Positions 17,818 to 26,735 of a stretch of 38,549 bases of DNA are shown here, in pieces. Under the pieces are notes generated by a model. It was given only the letters and a program-made list of their open reading frames with translations, did no database searches and had not been told where the DNA came from. How positions within the stretch are numbered: position 1 is the stretch's first letter; every line of letters begins with the position of its first letter. The stretch is from Promethearchaeota archaeon (GTDB lineage Archaea > Asgardarchaeota > Lokiarchaeia > Sigyniarchaeales > SOKP01). The stretch is from assembly GCA_019894885.1 (NCBI GenBank), contig JAGXNP010000009.1, positions 1 to 38,549 of the forward strand. Direction: 5' to 3'. The position numbers and the translations under genes are program-made.

Positions 17818-18480
17818 TTACACTTCTAATATCTTTTTAATATCATTTACGGTTAATTCTAAAGTATTTTCAGCGTTTACTTTTTTCAATTTTTTTTTTT
17901 TCTTGTAATATTTTATTATTGGTTTCGCATTCTTTTCGTAAGTGTCTAACCTATTTTTTAAAGTTTCCTCATTATCATCGCTTCTTTGTTCGAATTTAAT
18001 TTCAGCGCCACAATTATCGCAGACACCTTCTGTTTTTGGTGGAAGAGTGTATTTATTATAGATTTCACCGCAACTTTTACAAGAATATCTCCCTAAGATC
18101 CTTTTAGTTATGATATCGCGACTAACATCTAAGAGAAGGAATAAGTCTACTTCAGTTATCTCTGTTAAAGCTTCTGTTTGAGTAATAGTTCGTGGAAAGC
18201 CATCTAAAATAAATCCATTTTCTTTTACATCCTCTTTACTTAGCCTATCACTCACCATATCAATAGTCACTTCGTCTGGTACTAATTCACCTTTATCCAT
18301 ATATTCTTTGGCCTTTAAACCGAGAGGAGTTTCGTTTTTTAAGTTCTCTCGAAATATATCCCCTGTGCTAATATGAGGTATCTCTGGTAAAACTTTCTTT
18401 ATTTGAGAAGAGAATGTGCCTTTTCCACTTCCTGGAGGTCCGAACAGAACTAGACGCACTTTTGTTTTCAATTTAATCAT
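17818..18480 (-). CDS. adk: Adenylate kinase with zinc-type LID
   Basis: LVLFGPPGSGKGTFSSQI, ISTGDIFRENL, FILDGFPRTITQTEAL, LID CKSC...CDNC. The ATG at 18480 lies within an AGGAGATGAT SD; TTG 18471 is an alternative start. Confidence 0.95.
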   Translation of the reverse strand: MIKLKTKVRLVLFGPPGSGKGTFSSQIKKVLPEIPHISTGDIFRENLKNETPLGLKAKEYMDKGELVPDEVTIDMVSDRLSKEDVKENGFILDGFPRTITQTEALTEITEVDLFLLLDVSRDIITKRILGRYSCKSCGEIYNKYTLPPKTEGVCDNCGAEIKFEQRSDDNEETLKNRLDTYEKNAKPIIKYYKKKKKLKKVNAENTLELTVNDIKKILEV

Positions 18481-18654
18481 CTCCTATAATAAGCGTAATT
18501 ATTTATTTTTTAATTATTAAAGAGTATGAGTGTATTAAATAACTTTCTTAAATAATTGTTCCCAAAAATAATGATACTTAACATTTTTTTTCTTTCTTAT
18601 ATAAATTAAGTAAAAACCGTATCTACAAGGTATTAAGTAAAATTAGAAAAAAAA

Positions 18655-19506
18655 CTAAGTTTGACCCTCGCCATAAAGAAAGAAATCTGGTATGAGTCGA
18701 GCGTTGGGTATAATAGAATATTTTCCAAGATCAGTTACTCCATTTTCAATCAAAACTTCATCGTCAATGAAAAAATTACCAGTATAATCTCTGCTGGGTC
18801 TTGTTAAAATAATATACGCTGCATCAGCCACAATTTCCGGTTTTCTCGAATGTTTAAATGCTGTCTCTCCTCCTAATAGATTTTTTACTGCAGCAGTAGC
18901 AATTGCTGTACGAGGCCATAAAGCGTTAACTGCAATTCCATCTTTTTTGAATTCTTCAGCCATACCAAGAACGCACATGCTCATCCCATATTTCGACATA
19001 GTATAAGCTACATGGTGAGCAAACCATTTTGAGTCCATGTTTAAAGGAGGTGAGAGATTTAATATGTGAGGATTATCAGATTTTTTTAAATATGGGAGGC
19101 ATAACTTTGAACATAAAAAAGTTCCACGAACATTAACTGAAAACATAAGATCAAATCGTTTCATTGGAGTTTTTAGAGTGGGTGTCAGACTTATCGCACT
19201 TGCATCGTTAATCAAGATATCTATTCCTCCAAATTCCTTAATCGTTGTATCTACAGCTGATTGAATTTGTTTTTCAATTCTTACATCAGCAATGCATGGG
19301 ATTGCCTTAGCCCCAACAGATTCAATATCTTCAACAGCGGAATAAACGGTTCCAGACAGTTTCGGGTGTGGATCTTTGGTTTTAGCTACTACTGCGATAT
19401 TCGCGCCATTTTCAGCTAATCTCATAGCTATCGCTTTCCCAATTCCTCGACTTGCTCCCGTAATGAAAGCTGTTTTTCCTTTTAAACTAGACAATCTATT
19501 ATCCAC
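18655..19506 (-). CDS. SDR-family oxidoreductase (HSDL2-like)
   Basis: GKTAFITGASRGIGKAIAMRLAENGANIAVVAKT and downstream HVAYTMSKYGMS. Confidence 0.9.
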   Translation of the reverse strand: MDNRLSSLKGKTAFITGASRGIGKAIAMRLAENGANIAVVAKTKDPHPKLSGTVYSAVEDIESVGAKAIPCIADVRIEKQIQSAVDTTIKEFGGIDILINDASAISLTPTLKTPMKRFDLMFSVNVRGTFLCSKLCLPYLKKSDNPHILNLSPPLNMDSKWFAHHVAYTMSKYGMSMCVLGMAEEFKKDGIAVNALWPRTAIATAAVKNLLGGETAFKHSRKPEIVADAAYIILTRPSRDYTGNFFIDDEVLIENGVTDLGKYSIIPNARLIPDFFLYGEGQT

Positions 19507-19649
19507 CTTTAAAAATCCTCATTTATTTAGTATTAAGTTAGTAATTTCACTAACTAATTTGGTATTTGATTGTAAATATTTGAACTGATTATTATCATTT
19601 ACAATTATAATTTAAAAGAAAAATTATCAAATCAAAAAAGAAAAACAGA

Positions 19650-20237
19650 TTAAGTTGTTGTAAAAGAGTTTTCTACATTTTTTATAAGAGATTCAACTTT
19701 TCTCTTCTCTTTGATGCTTATTAGTTTCGAAAATTTACTATTAATTGATGATCCATAATAAGAATTTCCAAAAAAAGTATTTGATTTACTTATCGTGTTA
19801 ATTAAGTATTTATTGCTCCCTAAGTGTAAGTATAATGAGATATCGTTGATGATTAACACTGGAGTTGGGCTAATGTTATAAATTTCCATAATTTCATATA
19901 TTTTATTAAAATTATGACATATATTGCTATAAATTTCTTTCTTATTATTAGCTTTTAGACGAGGAGGAATAATTTCTCCTTTAAAATTTATATTATTGCA
20001 TTTTACGCTATTTTCATAGTAATCTTGTATTCTTCCACCGATCTTTAAATTATTAAAATAGACTAATTTTGGAGCAAAATCCAAGATACTTATATCTTTA
20101 GGGTTAATTTTTTTAATTTCTAAGAGATATTGGATAAATTTCGCAGTGTAAAAGGTTTTACCTGTATTCGTTTCTCCGTAGATTAGCGTCTTTTTACCGA
20201 TTAAAATGTTCAAATCAAGTTTTTTGCTAAATTTCAT
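19650..20237 (-). CDS. P-loop ATPase, function unknown, paired with thiW
   Basis: KTLIYGETNTGKTFYTAKFIQYLL Walker A. Starts 5 nt downstream of the ThiW-like gene. Confidence 0.7.
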   Translation of the reverse strand: MKFSKKLDLNILIGKKTLIYGETNTGKTFYTAKFIQYLLEIKKINPKDISILDFAPKLVYFNNLKIGGRIQDYYENSVKCNNINFKGEIIPPRLKANNKKEIYSNICHNFNKIYEIMEIYNISPTPVLIINDISLYLHLGSNKYLINTISKSNTFFGNSYYGSSINSKFSKLISIKEKRKVESLIKNVENSFTTT

Positions 20238-20242
20238 AAATT

Positions 20243-20812
20243 TTACTGTTTGGATAAGTTTTGTGCGGGTTTAAAAAAAGTTTCTCTTGAATATCCAGAT
20301 CGTTTAAGAATTTTTAATATCAAGAATCCGATTATGCATCCAACTAAGGAACTCCAGAAAAAAAGCCACCAGTAAAGTAACAGACCACCTAGCGAGATTG
20401 AACCATAAATTGGTAATAAAAGTTCTCCAATTGTTCCCCCTATGAATACGGTACCAATTGGTTCTGTAAACGCAGCATATTCAACATATTTAGGTTTTTT
20501 CTTCCAAATAATATAAGCCACTATCCCAACAACTACAGCCCCCGAAATACCACCATGAAAAGCGTGAATAGTTCCAAGGTATGTCGTATATCGAATGATA
20601 GCAATCCCTAAGGCAGTCAGGCTTGAAAAAGCAATTCCTATTAGCACAGCTGTAATCACATTTATTAAATGCGCGAATGGATTAATTTTTGTACCAAATA
20701 ATATGATATATCCAAATGGATTTAGGGAACTCAAAACGACCCCAACAGCTATGAAAATGGCTGTTAATACAATTTTTATTGTTAAGATTGGGCTTTTTTC
20801 ACTCATAATCAT
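20243..20812 (-). CDS. thiW: ThiW-like ECF-transporter S component
   Basis: ILTIKIVLTAIFIAVGVVLSSLNPFGYIILFGTKINPFAHLINVITAVLIG...YTTYLGTIHAFHGGISGAVVVG. Listed ORF extends to 20854; ATG 20812 or 20806 is likelier. Confidence 0.75.
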   Translation of the reverse strand: MIMSEKSPILTIKIVLTAIFIAVGVVLSSLNPFGYIILFGTKINPFAHLINVITAVLIGIAFSSLTALGIAIIRYTTYLGTIHAFHGGISGAVVVGIVAYIIWKKKPKYVEYAAFTEPIGTVFIGGTIGELLLPIYGSISLGGLLLYWWLFFWSSLVGCIIGFLILKILKRSGYSRETFFKPAQNLSKQ

Positions 20813-20988
20813 CAAACTTTGATAGACATATCCTTTTTTTTTAACTAGAAGCAATTGTTACTATCTGAAAATTAATTATCTTTAAAATTTAAACCTTATT
20901 TAATTATATAATTATCTCATTCTAAATAACTATGGATTAAACTCTCGTTCAGTAGAATTATCGAAAAAACTTTAAGGTGTAAAATAGT

Positions 20989-21672
20989 ATTATTGAGATT
21001 GGAAAAGAAACAATTAACCCAACAAAAATAATATGCATTGGTACGAACTATATGGATCACATAGAAGAAACTAAGTTAGAAGTGCCAAAAGAACCAGTTC
21101 TTTTTCCAAAGACTATAAACTGCCTTATCCCACACGGTGCACCGATTATTTATCCTAGATGGATTCACGACAATCGTAAATTCAACAGGATTGATTACGA
21201 AGTAGAACTAGCTTTTATTATAAAAGATAAATGTAAGTATGTAAAAGCTAACAAAGCGTACGATCATATTTTAGGGTATACGATATTTAACGATATTACC
21301 GCTAGAAAGATACAGGTTAAAGATATAGCTTCAAGATTACCTTGGTTTCGCTCTAAAGCTTTAGATACCTTTGGTCCAATAGGTCCCAGAATTGTAAGCC
21401 ATCCGGAAATCGAAAATCCCCACAATCTTAAAATCGAACTAAAATTAAATGGAGAAATTAAGCAATCGTCAAATACAAAACATTTATTATTCAAAATCCC
21501 TGAACTTTTAGAAAATATTTCACAATTTTTTACTATGGAACCGGGCGATATTGTAGCTACAGGTACCCCGTCAGGTATAGGTCCAATCAAACCCGGAGAT
21601 CGTATAGAAGCTTCGATCGAAAAAATTGGAACCTTATCAAATAGGGTTATTCTAGAGGAGGAGTTGAGTTAA
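20989..21672 (+). CDS. Fumarylacetoacetate hydrolase-family protein, copy 1 (proposed AUU start)
   Basis: The listed ORF starts at ATG 21052. Upstream in frame [M]IEIGKETINPTKIICIGTNYMDH aligns with copy 2 MIKIGKTTINPTKILCLGRNYLDH. Stop at 20980 and no ATG/GTG/TTG between; ATT 20989 aligns with the TTG start of copy 2. Confidence 0.9.
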   Translation: MIEIGKETINPTKIICIGTNYMDHIEETKLEVPKEPVLFPKTINCLIPHGAPIIYPRWIHDNRKFNRIDYEVELAFIIKDKCKYVKANKAYDHILGYTIFNDITARKIQVKDIASRLPWFRSKALDTFGPIGPRIVSHPEIENPHNLKIELKLNGEIKQSSNTKHLLFKIPELLENISQFFTMEPGDIVATGTPSGIGPIKPGDRIEASIEKIGTLSNRVILEEELS

Positions 21673-22350
21673 TTGATTAAAATTGGAAAAACTACGATAA
21701 ATCCAACAAAAATTTTGTGTTTAGGGCGCAATTACTTAGATCACATTAAAGAAACAAACGCACCTGTTCCTACGGAACCTGTTTTTTTTGTTAAGACTTT
21801 AAATACGCTTATAACTGACAACGAACCAATAATTTACCCGAAAATTCTATATGAAAGTGAGAAGTATAATAGAGTCGATCACGAAGTAGAACTCGCTTTT
21901 ATTATTTTTCAAACATGTAAAAAAGTTTCAGCGGATGTTGCATTCGATTATATCCAAGGTTACACGATTTTTCTTGATTTAACTGCGAGAACTATGCAAA
22001 AAAGCGATAGAAATATAAATTTACCATGGTATAGAAGCAAAAACTTCGATTCATTTGGGCCTATAGGACCAAGAATAGTTCCATGTAGTGAAATTTCCGA
22101 CCCTCATAACTTATCAATTCAATTAAAAGTTAATGGACAGACAAGACAATTTTCGAATACCAAACATATGTTGTTTAGAATCCCTCAAATACTAGAATAT
22201 TTATCTAAATTTGTAACATTGAAAAGAGGAGATATAATCGCTACAGGTACTCCAAGTGGAATAAGTCCGATACAACCAGGAGATATAATAGAAGCATCTA
22301 TTGAAAAAATAGGTACGATTACGCACGAAGTTATTTTAGAACTGGATTAA
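21673..22350 (+). CDS. Fumarylacetoacetate hydrolase-family protein, copy 2
   Basis: GRNYLDHIKE, VDHEVELAFII, GYTIFLDLTAR, SFGPIGPRIV, ATGTPSGISPIQPGD motifs. Confidence 0.92.
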   Translation: MIKIGKTTINPTKILCLGRNYLDHIKETNAPVPTEPVFFVKTLNTLITDNEPIIYPKILYESEKYNRVDHEVELAFIIFQTCKKVSADVAFDYIQGYTIFLDLTARTMQKSDRNINLPWYRSKNFDSFGPIGPRIVPCSEISDPHNLSIQLKVNGQTRQFSNTKHMLFRIPQILEYLSKFVTLKRGDIIATGTPSGISPIQPGDIIEASIEKIGTITHEVILELD

Positions 22351-22474
22351 TTTGTTTTCTAATATTTTATAGAAGTTTCAGGAGATTAGCATTATTAAAT
22401 CTTTATAATATATTATATTTTTTTTTAAAAATTAACGATAATATTTTTCTTATAATATATTTAATAATAATTAT

Positions 22475-22678
22475 ATGACAGAAGAAATATCGAAAGAAGT
22501 TAAGAATGAGATCTTTAGATTAGTTTCAACTCCCGGAGTAGAAATTGAGGATATTCCTGATAGGGTAAATAAGGTTTATAAGACAGAATTGAATTATGAA
22601 GAAGTTATGAAAATATTATCTGATGAATATCTAAAATATAATCTCGATTACGGTAGACGTCTTTGTTGTAGGTTCTGA
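22475..22678 (+). CDS. Conserved-looking small protein, unknown function
   Basis: ATG ORF of 67 aa, MTEEISKEVKNEIFRLVSTPGVEIEDIPDRVNKVYKTELNYEEVMKILSDEYLKYNLDYGRRLCCRF, coding-like composition with TATA-like A/T upstream. Confidence 0.55.
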   Translation: MTEEISKEVKNEIFRLVSTPGVEIEDIPDRVNKVYKTELNYEEVMKILSDEYLKYNLDYGRRLCCRF

Positions 22679-22689
22679 AAAGGCGTATT

Positions 22690-23538
22690 TTACTTGATAA
22701 ATAAAAATATTTCTAAAAAAAACATGTCTAAATTTAAATCCTTTAAGAGTTCCATGTTATTGTAAATATAAGAGTAAATTCTTTCTTCATTAAAGTATTT
22801 TAAACACAAATTTTTACCCTTTACTTCTTTTAAGATTGAAACTGTTTCGTAAAGGATTGACTTCAAATACTTCGTGATTACATCTTTTTCGCACTTTAAT
22901 AAGTTAATATCAATAAAGTTAAACCAAGATTCTTTAGAAAAAGTAATATTTTCCAATTCTGGTTGTGATTTGTACACTTCCTCTTTTTTAAAATTGTTGT
23001 AAACTTTTTGCATTTGATCTAGGACTACTTGCTTTGACTTATTGTACATTTTCTTCTCTAAAATATTTCTTAACATGATAAAAATCTGTTGAAATACCCC
23101 TAAAATATCAAAAAAATCTGCAACTTGGTTTAAGGATTCTACTTCCTCCCACTGGCCGTAATAATCTTCAATAACTTTAAGGAATGGCATATAGACGTTC
23201 ATATTCCCATCCCAACTATGTTTTTTTTTAATCCAAACTTTTTCGAATTCTTTTAAAAACGCTTCTTTTAGCACATTAAGCCTGCCCATTAAAATCTCAG
23301 TTTTTACTTCTTTTACATCTGCAACTACGAATAACAATTTGAATTCCGGTTCTAATATGTAAATCCACTTTAATCCACCCATTTCTATAGATTCTAATGA
23401 TTGATGAAATTCCTCAATAGAAAAATGATGAAAAGCTGTTAGAAATCCAGATACGATATCCTCATCAGCGTCCGTTTTCAAAAAGGATTTATACAATAAT
23501 TTTATTCCCGAATCGCTATTAAGAATCCAAATTATCAT
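22690..23538 (-). CDS. Longin-like N-terminal domain plus helical C-terminal region
   Basis: MIIWILNSDSGIKLLYKSFLKTDADEDIVSGFLTAFHHFSIEEFHQSLESIEMGGLKWIYILEPEFKLLFVVAD resembles a longin pattern and 10225..10644. Confidence 0.6.
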   Translation of the reverse strand: MIIWILNSDSGIKLLYKSFLKTDADEDIVSGFLTAFHHFSIEEFHQSLESIEMGGLKWIYILEPEFKLLFVVADVKEVKTEILMGRLNVLKEAFLKEFEKVWIKKKHSWDGNMNVYMPFLKVIEDYYGQWEEVESLNQVADFFDILGVFQQIFIMLRNILEKKMYNKSKQVVLDQMQKVYNNFKKEEVYKSQPELENITFSKESWFNFIDINLLKCEKDVITKYLKSILYETVSILKEVKGKNLCLKYFNEERIYSYIYNNMELLKDLNLDMFFLEIFLFIK

Positions 23539-23867
23539 CTTACAACCTCAACCTTTAAGAGTTCTTAAATTTGAATAGATTTAGCTCTTAAATCATTCTT
23601 TTTTTTTCTCAAATAATGATATCATTAATAAGATAAATAAATTCAGATCGACAGCATTTATAAAATTTCATAAAATTTTTTAGGTTCACTTCATTCAAGA
23701 ATTTACTAAGTTCAAAATTAGTTTTTGAAGGACTTAGAACGTAAAAATAATACGGTTTCAATATATTTTAGATATTGGAATGAATAAATTGGTAAAATTT
23801 AGCATTATTTTTAAGTTTCTTAGCCTTCAAATTACTAACTTTGAATTTCCAATTTGAATAAAAATTA

Positions 23868-24377
23868 ATGACGAGTAATATGAGCAAAACAAGTAAAATC
23901 GTAGTCAAAGCTCTCGTAAAAGGCGGATCGGCAAGTGGTGGACCACCTATTGGCCCTGCTGTTGGTCCAACAGGCATAAATATCAAAGATGTGGTAGATG
24001 CGGTTAACGACAAAACCATGCTTTTTAAGGGTTTGACAGTACCAGTCAGAATCGAGTGCGATCCTGAAACCAAGCAATTTGAGATTTTCGTAGAAACCCC
24101 AAGCACAGCCTCACTCCTTTTGAAGGAATTGGGCATAGAAAAAGGAAGCATAAATAGCTCTGAAAAGAAATCTGGTGATTTAACTCTTGAACAGGTGGTT
24201 AATGTTGCAAATGCTAAAAAGGACATCTTCTTAGCTAAAACCTTTAAAAACGCTGTAAAAACAGTTTTAGGCACAGCTCTTTCTATTGGTGCAACAGTTG
24301 AGGGTAGTGATCCAAGAGATATACAAAAAAGAATTGACACCGGAGATTATGATGATAAAATCCAGGGGGAGATGTAA
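23868..24377 (+). CDS. rpl11: Ribosomal protein uL11
   Basis: VKALVKGGSASGGPPIGPAVGPTGINIKDVVDAVN. Followed by uL1-uL10-P1. Confidence 0.97.
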   Translation: MTSNMSKTSKIVVKALVKGGSASGGPPIGPAVGPTGINIKDVVDAVNDKTMLFKGLTVPVRIECDPETKQFEIFVETPSTASLLLKELGIEKGSINSSEKKSGDLTLEQVVNVANAKKDIFLAKTFKNAVKTVLGTALSIGATVEGSDPRDIQKRIDTGDYDDKIQGEM

Positions 24378-24380
24378 TAT

Positions 24381-25109
24381 ATGAAAATCGACGATAAATT
24401 GTTAAAAAAATCGATTAACGCAGCTATCGAGTACTCTGTTATAAAAAAGGATGGATTTAAAGATAAGATTAGGAAATTTGATGAAACTATTGATTGCATT
24501 ATAAATCTGAAAGACCTTAATTTAAACGACCCTAAACAGAGGATAGACAAGGAAATATTACTTCCTCACAATATTATAACAAGAGATAAACCCAATGTAT
24601 GCGTAATAGCGTCAGATGAAATTCTATTAGAAGCACGAAACATAGGAATTGAAACGATTGATAACGATGGATTAATACAATTGAATAACGAGGAGAAAAA
24701 AGTAAAGAAGAAATTCGTGAAGAAATACGATTTCTTTATAGTTGAAGATAAAATGATGCCAAGTGTAGCGCGATATTTGGCCAGGTTTCTTGGACCATTA
24801 GGGAAGATGCCAAAACCATTTCCAAGTGGTTATGGTATTATTTCAAGTCCAGAGGATCTAAATGTAGCGATAGAACGATACCTGAAAATAATCAGAATTC
24901 AGCTGAAAAAACAACCGCTCATCCAAGTAAAAATAGGGAAAAAATCAATGGAGAATGATAGGGTCTTCGAAAATTTAAAAGCGGTAGTGGATTATATCGC
25001 TGATCAAATGCCCCATAGATATAACAATATAAAATCTATGTTTTTGAAAACAACCATGGGACATCCTATTAAGATTGACGAACAATTTTTAAAGAGTATA
25101 GAGGTGTGA
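24381..25109 (+). CDS. rpl1: Ribosomal protein uL1
   Basis: FIVEDKMMPSVARYLARFLGPLGKMPKPFP; operon position. Confidence 0.96.
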   Translation: MKIDDKLLKKSINAAIEYSVIKKDGFKDKIRKFDETIDCIINLKDLNLNDPKQRIDKEILLPHNIITRDKPNVCVIASDEILLEARNIGIETIDNDGLIQLNNEEKKVKKKFVKKYDFFIVEDKMMPSVARYLARFLGPLGKMPKPFPSGYGIISSPEDLNVAIERYLKIIRIQLKKQPLIQVKIGKKSMENDRVFENLKAVVDYIADQMPHRYNNIKSMFLKTTMGHPIKIDEQFLKSIEV

Positions 25110-25113
25110 AACA

Positions 25114-26091
25114 GTGATAGGAAAACATGAAATACCTCAATGGAAGATGGATGAAGTTGAGCAATTAGTGAGTTTGTTTAAAGATTATAGTAATGTCGCT
25201 GTAATAGAGGTGGCAAAACTTAACGATAAGCAAATTCAAGAAATGCGTAAAATTTTAAGAGGAAAAGTAATCATAAGGATGTCAAAAAAGAGCCTTCAAC
25301 TTAGAGCGATCGATAAATATAGACAAGAATCTAAAAAGGAAGATCTAAATGAATTTGCTGAGAGAATTCCTGGACAAGCCGCATTATGTTTCACAGATCT
25401 GAATATCTTTGAGTTAAAAAAGATTTTTAATCAAAGCGAATGGATGGTTCCTGCTAAACCTAATGAAATTACACCCGTTGATATTTGGGTAAGAGCTGGT
25501 GACACAGGCTTACCCACTGGACAAGTTATTAGCGAATTAAACATGACTCTACGGCTTCCAACGAGAATTCAAAATGATACCATTTGGATTAGAGAAGATA
25601 CCCAAACGCATCAAGCAGGGGCTTTTGTTGATGTAAAACAAGCTGCCGTTTTAAAGAAGTTGGGAGTAAATCCAATTAAATCTCTTATAAAGATTCATTA
25701 CGCTTGGAGCGATGGTGAAATTATTCCAGAAGAAATACTATACATGGACTTAGAGCAGTTCCAAAAGGACTTAACTTCAGCATTTTTCTCTGCTCAGAAT
25801 TTAGCTTTAGAACTAGGTATTGTAGACAAAGAAACCATAAAACCAATGATTCAAAAAGCACATCGAGGAGCTCTTGGACTATTATTCGAATTACCCGTCT
25901 ATTTTGAGGATTTACGGGATGAGTATGTTCGAAAAGCTGTCTTAAATGCTAACGCTATAAACGCTATGGTTCTTGGTGGGGATCTACCAATTCCTAAAAC
26001 GGAAGATAAAAAAGAGAGTAAAGTAGATGAATCCGAAGATGAGGAAGATGAGGAAGATGAAGAAGTCGGTATCGGAGGATTATTTGGATAA
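25114..26091 (+). CDS. rpl10: Ribosomal protein uL10 (P0)
   Basis: stalk protein, GTG start after GAGGTG; acidic tail EDEEDEEDEEVGIGGLFG. Confidence 0.96.
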   Translation: MIGKHEIPQWKMDEVEQLVSLFKDYSNVAVIEVAKLNDKQIQEMRKILRGKVIIRMSKKSLQLRAIDKYRQESKKEDLNEFAERIPGQAALCFTDLNIFELKKIFNQSEWMVPAKPNEITPVDIWVRAGDTGLPTGQVISELNMTLRLPTRIQNDTIWIREDTQTHQAGAFVDVKQAAVLKKLGVNPIKSLIKIHYAWSDGEIIPEEILYMDLEQFQKDLTSAFFSAQNLALELGIVDKETIKPMIQKAHRGALGLLFELPVYFEDLRDEYVRKAVLNANAINAMVLGGDLPIPKTEDKKESKVDESEDEEDEEDEEVGIGGLFG

Positions 26092-26168
26092 TTAAATAGA
26101 TTTTTTGATAAAATAAACTAACACTAATTTCAAAATTAATTGGATAAAATAAAAAAGAGGTTAAAAAA

Positions 26169-26468
26169 ATGGAAACAATATACGCTGCCTTAATATTGCA
26201 TAAAGCACAAAAAGATATCACTGAAGCCAACATTGAAAAAATATTAAAAGCTGCAAATGTAGATGTTGATAAAACCCAACTTACAAAAGTTGTAGCTGGG
26301 CTTAAAGAAGCTGACATTGAGACGATTATTAGTTCTGCTGCAGCTGCTCCCGTAATGGTCGCTCCTGCAACTTCTGCAGAACCTGCATCAGGTGCATCAA
26401 AGAAGGAAAAGAAAGAAGAAGAGGAAGAAGAGGAAGAGGAACCTACTGGTATTGGATCCTTATTCTAA
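26169..26468 (+). CDS. rpl12: Ribosomal stalk protein P1 (archaeal L12)
   Basis: METIYAALILHKAQKDITEANIEKILKAANV... and acidic tail EEEEEEEEPTGIGSLF, matching the uL10 tail. Confidence 0.96.
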   Translation: METIYAALILHKAQKDITEANIEKILKAANVDVDKTQLTKVVAGLKEADIETIISSAAAAPVMVAPATSAEPASGASKKEKKEEEEEEEEEPTGIGSLF

Positions 26469-26524
26469 TTCCAAAAAGCTAAGGCATATAAAGAAATTGA
26501 GTTAAATTTAATTTTGTAAGCAAC

Positions 26525-26562
26525 TAATTTATTTTTTTTTATTATTTTTTTTCTGCTTTTTA
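26525..26562 (+). terminator. Probable T-rich archaeal terminator after the stalk operon
   Basis: attta ttttttttta ttattttttt tctgcttttt: long oligo-T tracts about 60 nt after the P1 stop codon. Confidence 0.4.
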
Positions 26563-26735
26563 TTTATTTAAGCACTATTTATTTGCTAGGAAATAAGTTA
26601 TTCTAGTTAAACCTACTCAGTCAAATCAAAAAGTTTTTTTAAAATTCAATTTTTTGTTTAATTACATTTCTCATTCGAGAAAATTTAATTTTACTTAAAA
26701 AGAATATACTCGCTAAAGTTTTAAACTGATGAACT

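Noticed and set aside
23768-24340. 190-aa antisense ORF opposite rpl11
   Set aside because: The uL11 sequence is unambiguous; shadow ORF.
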